Part shown: positions 8,723 to 16,612 of the stretch, piece by piece
How the letters are laid out: each line of letters starts with the position of its first letter
Position numbering within the stretch: position 1 is the first letter of the stretch
Origin: Thermotogota bacterium
Lineage (GTDB): Bacteria; Thermotogota; Thermotogae; Petrotogales; Petrotogaceae
Length of the DNA stretch: 62,777 nucleotides
Direction of reading: 5' to 3'
Assembly (NCBI GenBank): GCA_029780115.1
Contig: JAKOZG010000010.1
Location: 1-62,777 of the forward strand
Translations under genes and position numbers: made by a program
The notes under the pieces: model-generated
Databases searched by the model: none
What the model was told of the DNA's origin: nothing
The model's input: the letters and a program-made list of their open reading frames with translations, nothing else

Positions 8723-9635
8723 TGTGAAAATAGCTATAACAGGTGCTACAGGGTTTATTGGGAGTTATTTGATAGAAGGGTTAAAAGGAAAATACGAACT
8801 GGTAGGTATTACAAGAGATGCCAGTAAATGTATATCAAAAAGCGAAGTAAATTACAAGCTCAGCGACTATTCAAAAGAATCGTTAATGGATGCATTGCAT
8901 GGTTGTGAAGCAGTTGTCCATCTTGCCGCAATTAGGCCTCTAAAAGGTCAAGAAAGTGACTATTTAATATATAACAAGAATGTTGAATTAACCTCAAATA
9001 TCTTTGAGAGTTGTAGAAATGTTGGGATTAGTAACATAGTATTTGCTTCATCGAGAAGTGTATATAATCCACGTTGTAATAATATTCCTTTTAAAATAAG
9101 TGACAAAATTGAGTATACACTAAATTTGTATGGATTATCCAAGTATTTTTGTGAGAAGTTAGCTTTGTACTATAATCACTATTATGGGATGGATATCAAG
9201 TCTTTAAGACTGGCACAAGTCTTAGGTGTAGGAGAGAAAGAAGGGGTTATGGTTACAGAGTTTATCAAAAGAGCAATGAGCAAGGAACCTTTGATAGTTT
9301 ATGGTGAAGGTAAAGGGAAAAGGCATTATGTTTATGTAAAAGATATAGTTAGCGCCGTTGAAAAGGCTCTACTAAATCAGTCAGAAGAAAAAATTTTTAA
9401 TATAGCTATGGAAAATAATATTTCACACAAAGCATTTGCAGAACTTGTAAATCTTGTGTTTGATAATATAAATAATATAGTTTTTGCTAAAGAGTTGAAA
9501 GAAGATACAGATGAATATCTTATGGATATTACTCATACAAAAAAATATTTGAATTGGTTTCCTAGTTATGATATGTATCATGCCTTGTTAGATATGAGAA
9601 AAATCTTGGAAAATGAAATGGGGTATAACCTATGA
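8715..9635 (+). CDS. NAD(P)-dependent sugar epimerase/dehydratase (extended SDR)
   Basis: The 306-residue protein has the extended SDR cofactor motif (IAITGATGFIGSYL), the HLAA strand at about residue 75, a serine-containing VFASSRSVY segment and the YGLSK active-site YxxxK. It should bind NAD(P)H and reduce or epimerise a nucleotide-linked sugar. Two starts are possible: GTG 8715, which overlaps the ATP-grasp stop by 8 bp, or GTG 8724, which gives the typical MKIAITGATG beginning; neither has a strong ribosome site, as expected with coupling. The next gene (rmlB) overlaps the stop by 4 bp. The exact substrate cannot be told; 4-ketoreductase and 4-epimerase are both reasonable. Confidence 0.8.
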   Translation: MSNVKIAITGATGFIGSYLIEGLKGKYELVGITRDASKCISKSEVNYKLSDYSKESLMDALHGCEAVVHLAAIRPLKGQESDYLIYNKNVELTSNIFESCRNVGISNIVFASSRSVYNPRCNNIPFKISDKIEYTLNLYGLSKYFCEKLALYYNHYYGMDIKSLRLAQVLGVGEKEGVMVTEFIKRAMSKEPLIVYGEGKGKRHYVYVKDIVSAVEKALLNQSEEKIFNIAMENNISHKAFAELVNLVFDNINNIVFAKELKEDTDEYLMDITHTKKYLNWFPSYDMYHALLDMRKILENEMGYNL

Positions 9636-10681
9636 CAATATTAGTAACAGGTGTAGCTGGTTTTATTGGAAGTAACTTTGTGTATTACTACCTAAGAAAA
9701 TACAAAGACAGAAAAATAATAGGCTTAGATAAATTAACCTATGCTGGTAATTTAGATAATCTATCTAAATTAAGTGAAGAAGAAAAGAAAAGGTTTGTTT
9801 TCATAAAAGGTGATATAAACGATTTAGAATTGTTGGAAGAAATATATTCAAAATATGAAATAGATGGGATAATAAACTTTGCTGCAGAAAGTCATGTGGA
9901 TAGATCAATACATGACCCGCAAATATTTCTAAAAACAAACATCTTAGGAACACAAACACTGCTACATGTGTATAAACAGCATTACGATGAAAGAAAAAGG
10001 CAAAAGTTCTTACACATATCAACCGATGAAGTATATGGAGCGCTTGGACCAACAGGATACTTCACAGAAGAAACACCATTAGATCCACACAGTCCATACT
10101 CAGCAAGTAAGGCAAGCAGTGATCTAATAGTAAAGGCATACCATGACACATATGGACTAAATACAAACATAACAAGATGTTCAAACAACTATGGACCATA
10201 CCAATTCCCAGAAAAGTTAATCCCTCTAATGATACACAACGCACTAAACCACAAAGAATTACCAGTATATGGAGATGGGAAACAAATAAGAGACTGGTTA
10301 TATGTAGAAGATCATTGTAAAGCAATAGACTTAGTATTTGAAAAAGGAAAAAGTGGAGAGGTATACAACATAGGTGGACACAACGAAAAAGAAAATATAG
10401 AAATAGTGAAACTGATAATAAATTACCTTCAAGAAAAAACAAAAGACAAAGAAATAAATGAAAGTCTGATAAAATATGTGAAAGACAGATTAGGGCATGA
10501 CAGAAGATACGCTATTGATCCAACAAAGATAAAAAACGAATTAGGATGGGAACCAGAAACAAAGTTTGAGCAAGGAATAAAACAAACAATAGATTGGTAC
10601 TTAGACAACCAAGAATGGATGAAAAAAGTTATAACAGGAGAGTATATGGAGTTTTATGAGAAAAACTATGTTTTTGAGTGA
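9632..10681 (+). CDS. rmlB: dTDP-glucose 4,6-dehydratase RmlB
   Basis: The 349-residue enzyme carries the RmlB hallmarks: VTGVAGFIGSNFVYYYL for NAD binding, AAESHVDRSIHDP, HISTDEVYG with the catalytic Thr-Asp-Glu, HSPYSASKASSDL with the Tyr/Lys pair, and TRCSNNYGPYQFPEKLIP. It converts dTDP-glucose to dTDP-4-keto-6-deoxyglucose, the branch point for WecE. It overlaps the SDR by ATGA. From about 9900 onward codon choice shifts to A- and C-ending codons, unlike the T-rich 5' part and the upstream genes, so the gene may be mosaic. Identification is firm. Confidence 0.96.
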   Translation: MTILVTGVAGFIGSNFVYYYLRKYKDRKIIGLDKLTYAGNLDNLSKLSEEEKKRFVFIKGDINDLELLEEIYSKYEIDGIINFAAESHVDRSIHDPQIFLKTNILGTQTLLHVYKQHYDERKRQKFLHISTDEVYGALGPTGYFTEETPLDPHSPYSASKASSDLIVKAYHDTYGLNTNITRCSNNYGPYQFPEKLIPLMIHNALNHKELPVYGDGKQIRDWLYVEDHCKAIDLVFEKGKSGEVYNIGGHNEKENIEIVKLIINYLQEKTKDKEINESLIKYVKDRLGHDRRYAIDPTKIKNELGWEPETKFEQGIKQTIDWYLDNQEWMKKVITGEYMEFYEKNYVFE

Positions 10682-10757
10682 ATTATTTATATATAGCTAA
10701 TTTAAGAAAGTAGATGAATTAAAGTTTACAATATATATGCATAAAATGGAGGATATG

Positions 10758-12212
10758 ATGTCAAAGGAACGAGAATTTATTAAATCATTTTTTCAGTTTT
10801 CAATAGGGCAATGGATAGCAGCCCTAATTTCTTTTATTACAACACCAATAACAACCTGGCTTATCATACCTGAAGAGTTTGGTAAGGCCTCTATGTTTAC
10901 ATTAGCCTTTAATTTGCTTTTGAACATTTCTCTTCTTGGCACGGATCAAAGCTTTGTAAGAATGTTCTATGAGAAACCAGAAGAGGAAAGGCGAAACCTG
11001 CTTTGGGAATCTTTGATGCCAAGCCTGTCTGTAGGATTTATTGTGTTTATTATAATTGGATTGTTTTGGAAGGAATTGTCTTTTGTTCTTTTTGAAGATT
11101 ATTCTCATTTTTTGCCTATCTTCTTGCTAGGGCTTACCATTTTAATTGCGATCATAGAACGATTTGCTACATTAGTTGTTAGAATGAAACAAAGAGGTAT
11201 AGCCTTTTCTGCTTTAAGAGTTGTAAACGGAGCATCAAACGCTGCTTTTACAATTTTGTATGCCTTGCTTGTTTCAAAAACTTTTTATGCAGTTATTGTT
11301 GGATTGTTTTTTTCTCATGTGCTTTCAGCATTGTTAGCAATATTTTTTGAAAGAGATTTGTGGTTTGGTAAATTTAAAATTAATACTGGTTCAGTCAAAG
11401 AAATTATTAAGTATGGACTCCCATTTGTTCCAACATTCTTAATAACCTGGATTTTTCAATCTTTTGATAAATTAGCCTTGCGAAATTATTGTGATTTTAC
11501 TGAAATTGGATTGTATTCAGCGGCCTTTAAGGTTGTTTCTGTTATGAGTTTGATTCAAGTAGGATTTTCTAATTTTTGGACTCCGGTTTCTTACGAGAGC
11601 TATGAAAATGATCCTGAAAGTACAGGACTTTTTGAAAAGGTTTCTTTGTTTATTTCCGCTGCTATGTTTGTTGTTGGGATGCTAATTATTGTTTTTAAAG
11701 ATGTAATATTTTTACTTCTAGCAAAGTCGTATAGGCAAGCAGCTGGAATTAGTTCTTTTCTTCTTTTAATACCTATTATGAACACTACATCGCAAGTTAC
11801 AGGAGTTGGAATTGGCTTTAAAAAGAAGACATATTGGCATATGATAATATCTGCGGTACCTGCGGTTGCTAATGTTATTGGAAACACCTTGCTAGTTCCA
11901 CAATATGGCGCAAAAGGTGCAGCGTTTACAACAGGCTTGTCTTATATCCTTTATTATTGCATGAAGACGTTTATATCAAAGAATTTGTATCCAGTTAATT
12001 ATCATCTAGGTAAATTCTTTACAGCTACGGTTGTTTTTGTTATAGTAGCGTTTATAAACACATTTGTCGGAAATCTTGTTTGGCAGGTTCTTTCTGCTGT
12101 AATTGGGCTTGTTATTGTATTGTTGGTCTATAACACTGAAGTAAAATACGCCCTTGACTTGGTTATTGATGAATTAAAGAGGGTAAAGAATAAAGTTGCC
12201 AATAGAGCATAA
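10758..12212 (+). CDS. Wzx-like polysaccharide flippase (MATE/MOP superfamily)
   Basis: A protein of about 484 residues with roughly 12-14 hydrophobic segments and the general pattern of O-unit flippases: an N-terminal amphipathic SFFQFSIGQWIAALISF helix, a TDQSFVRMFYE motif after the second membrane segment, and a second-half KYGLPFVPTFLITWIFQSFDKLALRNY block. It should turn lipid-linked oligosaccharide units across the membrane. I chose ATG 10758 because TGGAGG ends 5 nt before it; an ATG at 10737 lies upstream of that site. It closes the glycan operon. No Wzy polymerase or ligase is visible nearby, so the polymer may be finished elsewhere. Confidence 0.88.
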   Translation: MSKEREFIKSFFQFSIGQWIAALISFITTPITTWLIIPEEFGKASMFTLAFNLLLNISLLGTDQSFVRMFYEKPEEERRNLLWESLMPSLSVGFIVFIIIGLFWKELSFVLFEDYSHFLPIFLLGLTILIAIIERFATLVVRMKQRGIAFSALRVVNGASNAAFTILYALLVSKTFYAVIVGLFFSHVLSALLAIFFERDLWFGKFKINTGSVKEIIKYGLPFVPTFLITWIFQSFDKLALRNYCDFTEIGLYSAAFKVVSVMSLIQVGFSNFWTPVSYESYENDPESTGLFEKVSLFISAAMFVVGMLIIVFKDVIFLLLAKSYRQAAGISSFLLLIPIMNTTSQVTGVGIGFKKKTYWHMIISAVPAVANVIGNTLLVPQYGAKGAAFTTGLSYILYYCMKTFISKNLYPVNYHLGKFFTATVVFVIVAFINTFVGNLVWQVLSAVIGLVIVLLVYNTEVKYALDLVIDELKRVKNKVANRA

Positions 12213-12222
12213 GGAACGTTAA

Positions 12223-12729
12223 TTCACTCTTGAAAGTTGTTTAATCGAAATAGTAGGGGAAGCGTACACAAGATTGGTGATAGAAGTAATGAGGAGTGCA
12301 TTCGAAAAAGATATAGAAAGATTTTACAAAGCATTTAGGCTAATAGTAGAACTAATAAATAAAATGCAAGACAAAGAAAAAGCAGATGAAGTATTTGAGA
12401 TGTGTATAAAATACCTATTAAATGTAAGAGATGATATAGAAATAGAAGAATTAGAAAGAACAGCAAAAGAAGAATCGGTTGAAAGGGGTGAATTGATAAT
12501 GTCGATAGCTGAGAAGTTAAGAGAAGAAGGTATTGAAAAAGGTATTGAAAAAGGAAAAATAGAAGGAAAAAAGGAAGTTGCTATTAATGTATTGAGTCGA
12601 AGATTTGGAAATGAATTAACGGAAGAATTGAAAGAGAAAATTCGAAATGCTGATGATGAAACAATTAATTACATCGGAGATAATCTATTAGAAATAACGA
12701 TAGAAGAATTGAAAGAAATTTTGAATTAG
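12223..12729 (+). pseudogene. C-terminal remnant of an Rpn/YhgA-like PD-(D/E)XK nuclease family protein
   Basis: The frame is open from 12223, just after a stop, to 12729, with no credible ATG and ribosome site at its head (TTG 12274 and ATG 12289 are internal). The readable 150 or so residues are all helical and end in the EKGIEKGIEKGKIEGKKE charged repeat. This is followed by an LSRRFG..L-E-L--I--A tail, which is characteristic of the C-terminal part of Rpn/YhgA-like proteins, relatives of recombination-promoting nucleases. The catalytic PD-(D/E)XK N-terminal half is missing. It sits just after the glycan operon and before a family B repeat, so it is probably a leftover from rearrangement. 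Confidence 0.6.
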
Positions 12730-12812
12730 AAATAGTAATTATTAGTTTTTGCAAGGAAAAATAAAACAATATTTATTAGGTAAATATATTATACAAGCAT
12801 TAATTTACAATT

Positions 12813-12837
12813 GTAGAGACGTACTATACGAACGTCT
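12813..12837. repeat. Family B hairpin repeat in the 12730-13089 gap
   Basis: GTAGAGACGTACTATACGAACGTCT is preceded by ACAAGCATTAATT, a flank shared with the copies at 14323 and 26250. The rest of the 360-bp gap is AT-rich and I see no gene or clear terminator in it. Confidence 0.7.
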
Positions 12838-13089
12838 TTTTTGTTTGAATTAAAACAAATTTTAGCTAATATTTTCAATATAAGTATTACTAAATCAAAA
12901 ACTGAAAAAGTTACATCAATTGGAGAATCTATGCTGGCTTTTTTCAAATTTTAATAGAAACCTTACCCATACTCCTTAATAAAGCTTAGAAAAAGCTCAA
13001 GGATTAGAGCCTTAGAATTTCTAATACGAAATTTCAGACATTTTCAAAGTGTTTGCAATAGGTTGTAATAGTTGTTTGAATGAAGAAAG

Positions 13090-14190
13090 TTATAACTCAA
13101 TTATTTTTAAAAACTCTTGTTCTTTTTCTTGGCTCCATACAAAGTATTTTTGATATTTTTCAATATTCTTTAAGATAGTTTCATAATTTTCGTAGGCTTT
13201 TTGTATTTTTTCTACGCTTTGTTCTATGTTTGATGGGTTTATTACTAAACCGATTCCTAATTCTTCAACTTGTTTTGCCATTGAAATAAATGATTCTTTA
13301 ACAATAACGGGCGTTCCTGCAGCTATAGAATCGTAATATTTGTGTGGAAGTGCAAATATATCATTTTTGTAATGTCTATCTTTCACAGTATTGTATGAGA
13401 TTAGAGAAAAAGCAGCTTTTGATAACTCTTCCATCATTTCATTGTAAGGCAAGAAAGATGTTGAGGCGTGTGGGATATCGTCAAATTCTTGTGAATCCAT
13501 TCCTATAACTTTAAAAGAAAATCCTTTATTAATAAGAATATTTAAGAGTTTTTTCTCGTCTTCTATCTTTCTTGTAACCTTTCCAACCAAAACAATTTCT
13601 TTTTGTTTCTTTTGAATATCAGGCTTCAAAATAAAATTTGCATAATTAGGCATAATGAAAGTCTTATCTTTTGTAATGCCTACTTTATCAATTACATCGT
13701 TTAGTGTTTCGCCAGAAACAAAGATAGCTAAGTCAGACAATTTCAATTGTTTTTTGAATAGGTGCCATAGTACCGCTGTTTTTAAATCACCAATGATTGC
13801 AGGTAGTTCTGCTAAAAAGTTCTCAGGATGATATTCGTGTATGTCGTAAACTATTTTCTTATTCCGTTTTTTGGCTATTTTAAATGGTTCAAGTGGTCTA
13901 CTTGCTAAAAAATGATGCATGTATAATATGTCATAATCTTCGTTTTCAACTAAATCACAAATTATTTTATCTAATGTCCTTCTATTTATTAACTTTTTAA
14001 AAGGATTGCCTTTAGTTCCTTTTGTATATTTAATTGGTATATACGTAATATTTCCATCCTGGTACTTTTTTTCTTCTTTATCAGTCCAATATTGGTATAT
14101 AATCTCATGTGATTTAGAAAGAGAACTAACGGTCCTGGAAACTCTTTTATCAAGCTTTGGGTGCATGTATCCGATAATAAATATTTTCAT
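13090..14190 (-). CDS. Glycosyltransferase (GT-B, family 4-like)
   Basis: This protein of about 366 residues opens with KIFIIGYMHPKLDKRVSR and has an IVYDIHEYHPENF segment typical of GT4 N-domains. A second Rossmann half follows (EIVLVGKVTRKIEDEKKLLNIL, FKVIGMD). The C-terminal region carries YYDSIAAGTPVIV, equivalent to the GT4 donor-binding E-x7-E region in a degenerate form. I chose ATG 14190 since AAGGTGA stands 5 nt before it; the upstream ATG at 14217 has no site. It should transfer a sugar in the cytoplasm during surface-glycan synthesis. It is a single gene on the minus strand, separated from the glycan operon by repeat-bearing DNA. Donor and acceptor are unknown. Confidence 0.8.
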   Translation of the reverse strand: MKIFIIGYMHPKLDKRVSRTVSSLSKSHEIIYQYWTDKEEKKYQDGNITYIPIKYTKGTKGNPFKKLINRRTLDKIICDLVENEDYDILYMHHFLASRPLEPFKIAKKRNKKIVYDIHEYHPENFLAELPAIIGDLKTAVLWHLFKKQLKLSDLAIFVSGETLNDVIDKVGITKDKTFIMPNYANFILKPDIQKKQKEIVLVGKVTRKIEDEKKLLNILINKGFSFKVIGMDSQEFDDIPHASTSFLPYNEMMEELSKAAFSLISYNTVKDRHYKNDIFALPHKYYDSIAAGTPVIVKESFISMAKQVEELGIGLVINPSNIEQSVEKIQKAYENYETILKNIEKYQKYFVWSQEKEQEFLKIIEL

Positions 14191-14322
14191 GATTTCACCT
14201 TCATATTGTTTGACCAAATGCTGTTGAACTATAATGTAATAATTATACCATTCTTAAGCGGTAAGTTAAAGAAAATAAATAAAAGTAACAAGATTTGTTA
14301 TAACAAGCGTTAATTCAACGTT

Positions 14323-14401
14323 GTAGAGACGTGCTACACGCACGTCTATTTTGTTTTAAATAAAGATTAAACCTTGAGACGCCCATATAGGTCGTCTCTA
14401 C
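14323..14401. repeat. Two family B hairpin repeats
   Basis: One copy (14323-14347, GTAGAGACGTGCTACACGCACGTCT) is in one orientation. The second (14376-14401, GAGACGCCCATATAGGTCGTCTCTAC) is in the other. Both lie between the glycosyltransferase and the first SH3 gene. Confidence 0.75.
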
Positions 14402-14425
14402 GTAATTTTAGCATATAATTTTTGG

Positions 14426-14773
14426 TTATGATCTTAATTTCTCCTTTGGCAACCATCCTTCATCATTGTCTATAAGTTTCACACACCATAACCAACCATT
14501 AAGTTCTTTTATTCCTTTAACAATTTCATTTTTTTCAACATTCAGTTCCTTTGCAGTATAATCTTCTAATATTATTCCATATTCATTTTCTATAACAAGT
14601 AACTGTTCTGGAACCCATCCCTTAGTCCCATTATCCAGTGTATAACAGTATCTCCATTTTTCCCAATTCTCTGGTCCATTATATTTATCTCCTACTTTCA
14701 CTTTTGTACCTTTTTTGATTGTAATTGGATTTGGATAATTGCTTTCATGTGCCTCAGCTACTTTATAATACAT
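14426..14773 (-). CDS. Small protein with two SH3-like domains (copy 1)
   Basis: The 115-residue protein reads as two bacterial SH3-type barrels. The first ends in GTKGWVPEQLL (residues about 1-60) and the second in DNDEGWLPKEKL (about 65-113), the W-[VL]-P ending being typical of variant SH3 domains. There is no signal peptide, so it should be cytoplasmic. A GGGGTGA ribosome site precedes the ATG. A nearly identical gene lies 3.2 kb away at 17952-18305 on the same strand, with long stretches of unchanged DNA, so one arose from the other recently. Such stand-alone SH3 proteins have no settled function; they often accompany mobile or toxin-type genes. Confidence 0.65.
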   Translation of the reverse strand: MYYKVAEAHESNYPNPITIKKGTKVKVGDKYNGPENWEKWRYCYTLDNGTKGWVPEQLLVIENEYGIILEDYTAKELNVEKNEIVKGIKELNGWLWCVKLIDNDEGWLPKEKLRS

Positions 14774-14860
14774 ATTTGGTCACCCCTTTTTCAACTTGTC
14801 CACTCCTAATGTATCTGTAAACCAATAAGTCCCTGCAATGTTTACTCCCAGAGCATCATC

Positions 14861-14899
14861 TTGTATAAATTATAACAAAATTTGTTATAATTTATACAA
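14861..14899. promoter_or_regulatory. Perfect 39-bp palindrome (19-bp arms)
   Basis: TTGTATAAATTATAACAAA (14861-14879), one central A, then its exact reverse complement (14881-14899). It lies between the divergent SH3 gene and the toxin gene. Each arm contains a TATAAT-like box on the opposing strand, so it could be a two-way promoter or operator. It lacks the GC stem and T-run of a terminator. Confidence 0.65.
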
Positions 14900-14976
14900 A
14901 GTTGGGTAAATTTCAAATATTAAAAGGGTTTTAGTGGATGTAATGAGAGTTTTTTCCAAAATTGATTTGAAAAATC

Positions 14977-15012
14977 AACATTATGACATTTTACGACATA
15001 TTATATAATGTT
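14977..15012 (+). promoter_or_regulatory. Probable promoter of the toxin-antitoxin-chaperone operon, framed by an inverted repeat
   Basis: ATGACA (14983-14988) and TATAAT (15004-15009) are spaced by 15 bp, placing a start of transcription about 40 nt before the toxin GTG at 15056. The pair is bracketed by AACATTAT (14977-14984) and ATAATGTT (15005-15012), an 8-bp inverted repeat. This is where the HTH antitoxin would be expected to bind if it represses its own operon. Confidence 0.5.
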
Positions 15013-15055
15013 AACTTAAATTTAATATGTGATTGTTATAATAGGGGTGTCGATA

Positions 15056-15454
15056 GTGGGAGAATTTAGTTCAAAAACTATTAAAGAGCTAATTTCATTA
15101 ATCAACGAAGAAACATCTTCGAATAGTTTAAAATTATTCAAAAATGATGTAAAGAAATTAAAAGATAGAAACTTATTATTGAAAATCTTTTCTGCAGTAC
15201 GTGAGATTAAAATAGATTATTCAGTTGGAGACTTAAAAACTGGAGATCTGTGTGGAGTTAGAACAGTCAAAATTAACTACAATAATGTTGCATATAGAAT
15301 TGCGTATTATGTTGATAAGCCGATCTTGGATTCTGAAAAGGTGAATATAATGTTCATTCATGTAGGTTCAAGGGGAAATTTTTATAAAGAACTAAGGGAT
15401 TATTTTAGAAACCAGAAAAGCATCTTAAAATATATTAATAACAAAGCTATTTAA
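15056..15454 (+). CDS. RelE/HigB-like toxin of a TAC module
   Basis: The product is about 132 residues. An N-terminal helical part is followed by the RelE/ParE barrel pattern: VRTVKINYNNVAYRIAYYV, then NIMFIHVGSRGNFYKELRDYF, close to the [IM]-[FV]-x-[HG]-x-[GS]-x-R-x-[NF]-[YF] ending common in RelE-type toxins. Such toxins cut mRNA at the ribosome. I chose GTG 15056 because AGGGGTG stands 6 nt upstream; a GTG at 15029 lies inside the promoter region. It is the first gene of a three-gene operon with an HTH protein and a SecB-like chaperone, the same order (toxin, antitoxin, chaperone) as the HigB1-HigA1-Rv1957 system of Mycobacterium tuberculosis. Family assignment is good; catalytic residues are not certain by eye. 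Confidence 0.72.
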   Translation: MGEFSSKTIKELISLINEETSSNSLKLFKNDVKKLKDRNLLLKIFSAVREIKIDYSVGDLKTGDLCGVRTVKINYNNVAYRIAYYVDKPILDSEKVNIMFIHVGSRGNFYKELRDYFRNQKSILKYINNKAI

Positions 15455-15509
15455 TATTTTAATATAAGGATTAACTTTAATGTTTACAACGGAGGAGGAG
15501 TATTATAAT

Positions 15510-16085
15510 ATGATCAGTATTGGTGAGTTAATAAGCATTTTTTCTGAGTTATCAGCTACAAACAAAAAAAGATTATATAATTTTTTAATTAATGAATTCT
15601 CAAAGGTAAAATCAGAAGAATATATTGAATTTGTTGGTTTGTTAAGAGATTTGGAAGAAGATTTGTTGTATAGTGATGAGATTGACGAAAAAGAAGAGAA
15701 TGAGAAATTATATTTTACACAAGATGACTTAGCGATCATGACAGGTTTATCAAAAAGGCAGGTACAAAGAATCCTAAAAAGTAATAATATTGAACCTTTA
15801 AATCCTGGTCAAAAACCTCTGTTTTATGATTTAAATGAATTTGAAAAGTATTATTTTATCGCTAAGAATACCTTTAGAGAACAACAAGTTGAAGATAATA
15901 GTTTTGTAATTGAGGAAAGGAAACAATTGAAAGTAGAAACGCTTTTCAATAATACTACTAATATTAAAAAAGAAATTGGGCCATTAATTGATTTAAACAT
16001 AATTTATGATAAAAATTCTTTTATTTCTGAATTCAAAGGACGTGAAGAAAGTGAAAATCAGCAATTTGCAGTTAGAGTGGGATAG
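15510..16085 (+). CDS. HTH antitoxin with C-terminal extension (probable chaperone-addicted antitoxin)
   Basis: The product is about 191 residues. A helical N-terminal third (SIGELISIFSELSATNKKRL) leads to a helix-turn-helix at about residues 68-115 (FTQDDLAIMTGLSKRQVQRIL, then KPLFYDLNEFEKYY). That is the MerR/excisionase style rather than the XRE fold usual in HigA antitoxins. The last 60 residues are polar and probably disordered, as expected of the chaperone-addiction segment that makes TAC antitoxins depend on a SecB-like partner. ATG 15510 has GGAGGAGGAG 9 nt upstream; ATG 15480 with a weaker AAGGA is the alternative. The gene overlaps the chaperone start. Its antitoxin role is inferred from order and neighbours. 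Confidence 0.68.
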   Translation: MISIGELISIFSELSATNKKRLYNFLINEFSKVKSEEYIEFVGLLRDLEEDLLYSDEIDEKEENEKLYFTQDDLAIMTGLSKRQVQRILKSNNIEPLNPGQKPLFYDLNEFEKYYFIAKNTFREQQVEDNSFVIEERKQLKVETLFNNTTNIKKEIGPLIDLNIIYDKNSFISEFKGREESENQQFAVRVG

Positions 16086-16485
16086 GATAAAAAAATTTGA
16101 ATATCAGATTGATGATGAAATAATTGATAAAAAGCTTACTCCAAAACTAAAATTAGAAGTTCAACATAATTTTTTGGAAAAAACAGATGATAAACCCTAT
16201 AGGGCTACACTTCTTTTAAAATATAACGTGAGGTTTAAGGAAGGGAAAAAGATATATCTAAAAATGAATATTGAGGTTGAAGGCTCATTTATTGGGAATC
16301 CAAAATTAGATGATACTGAGTTTAAGAAATTAGTTATACATTCTGGTATTCTTAATCTTATTCAGATAACAAGAGCAAAAGTTACAGCGATAAGTGCAAA
16401 TTTTGGATTTATTCAGCCGATATATCTTCCAATGATTGATGCGACAGATCTAATAAACAAAAAAATGAAAGAAGTGTTAGGATAA
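16051..16485 (+). CDS. SecB-like chaperone of a TAC module
   Basis: This protein of about 144 residues follows SecB in length and layout. An N-terminal strand region (KISNLQLEWDRIKKFEYQI) is followed by paired beta strands (KLKLEVQHNFL, YRATLLLKYNVRFKEGKK, YLKMNIEVEGSFIG). The family-typical helix-strand end comes next, LVIHSGILNLIQITRAKVTAIS then PIYLPMIDATDLI, matching the SecB -CPNILFPYARE- and -LAPVNFDALF- region. GTG 16051 is 10 nt after AAAGGA and lies inside the antitoxin's last codons (35-bp overlap); ATG 16006 is less likely. In TAC systems this chaperone binds the antitoxin tail and lets it fold and block the toxin. SecB itself is mostly a proteobacterial protein, so in this host the gene is more likely an addiction partner than a general export factor. 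Confidence 0.72.
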   Translation: MKISNLQLEWDRIKKFEYQIDDEIIDKKLTPKLKLEVQHNFLEKTDDKPYRATLLLKYNVRFKEGKKIYLKMNIEVEGSFIGNPKLDDTEFKKLVIHSGILNLIQITRAKVTAISANFGFIQPIYLPMIDATDLINKKMKEVLG

Positions 16486-16533
16486 TAAGTTTTTGAAAGG
16501 CGCTTTAGAAAGAAAGATTTTCTAAAAATGGAA

Positions 16534-16597
16534 TTTTGAATTTATAATGGGTTCAGGGCGAAGCCCTCTTCCCTCCTAGTGAGTTTAAGTACTTATT
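16534..16597. repeat. Family A double-hairpin repeat
   Basis: GAATTTATAATGGGTTCAGG leads into the AGGGCGAAGCCCT hairpin and a second short hairpin (AAGTACTT). The order matches the units at 59690-60068. It ends about 15 bp before the start of the LpxD-like gene and may affect read-through from the TAC operon. Confidence 0.65.
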
Positions 16598-16612
16598 TAT
16601 GGAGGAATAAAT

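Noticed and set aside
16006-16050. Longer start (ATG 16006) for the SecB-like protein
   Set aside because: It would overlap the antitoxin by 80 bp, has no ribosome site, and the extra residues do not align with SecB; GTG 16051 is preferred.
16486-16612. Rho-independent terminator after the TAC operon
   Set aside because: The hairpin here is a family A repeat without a T-run on the plus strand; I list it as a repeat only.
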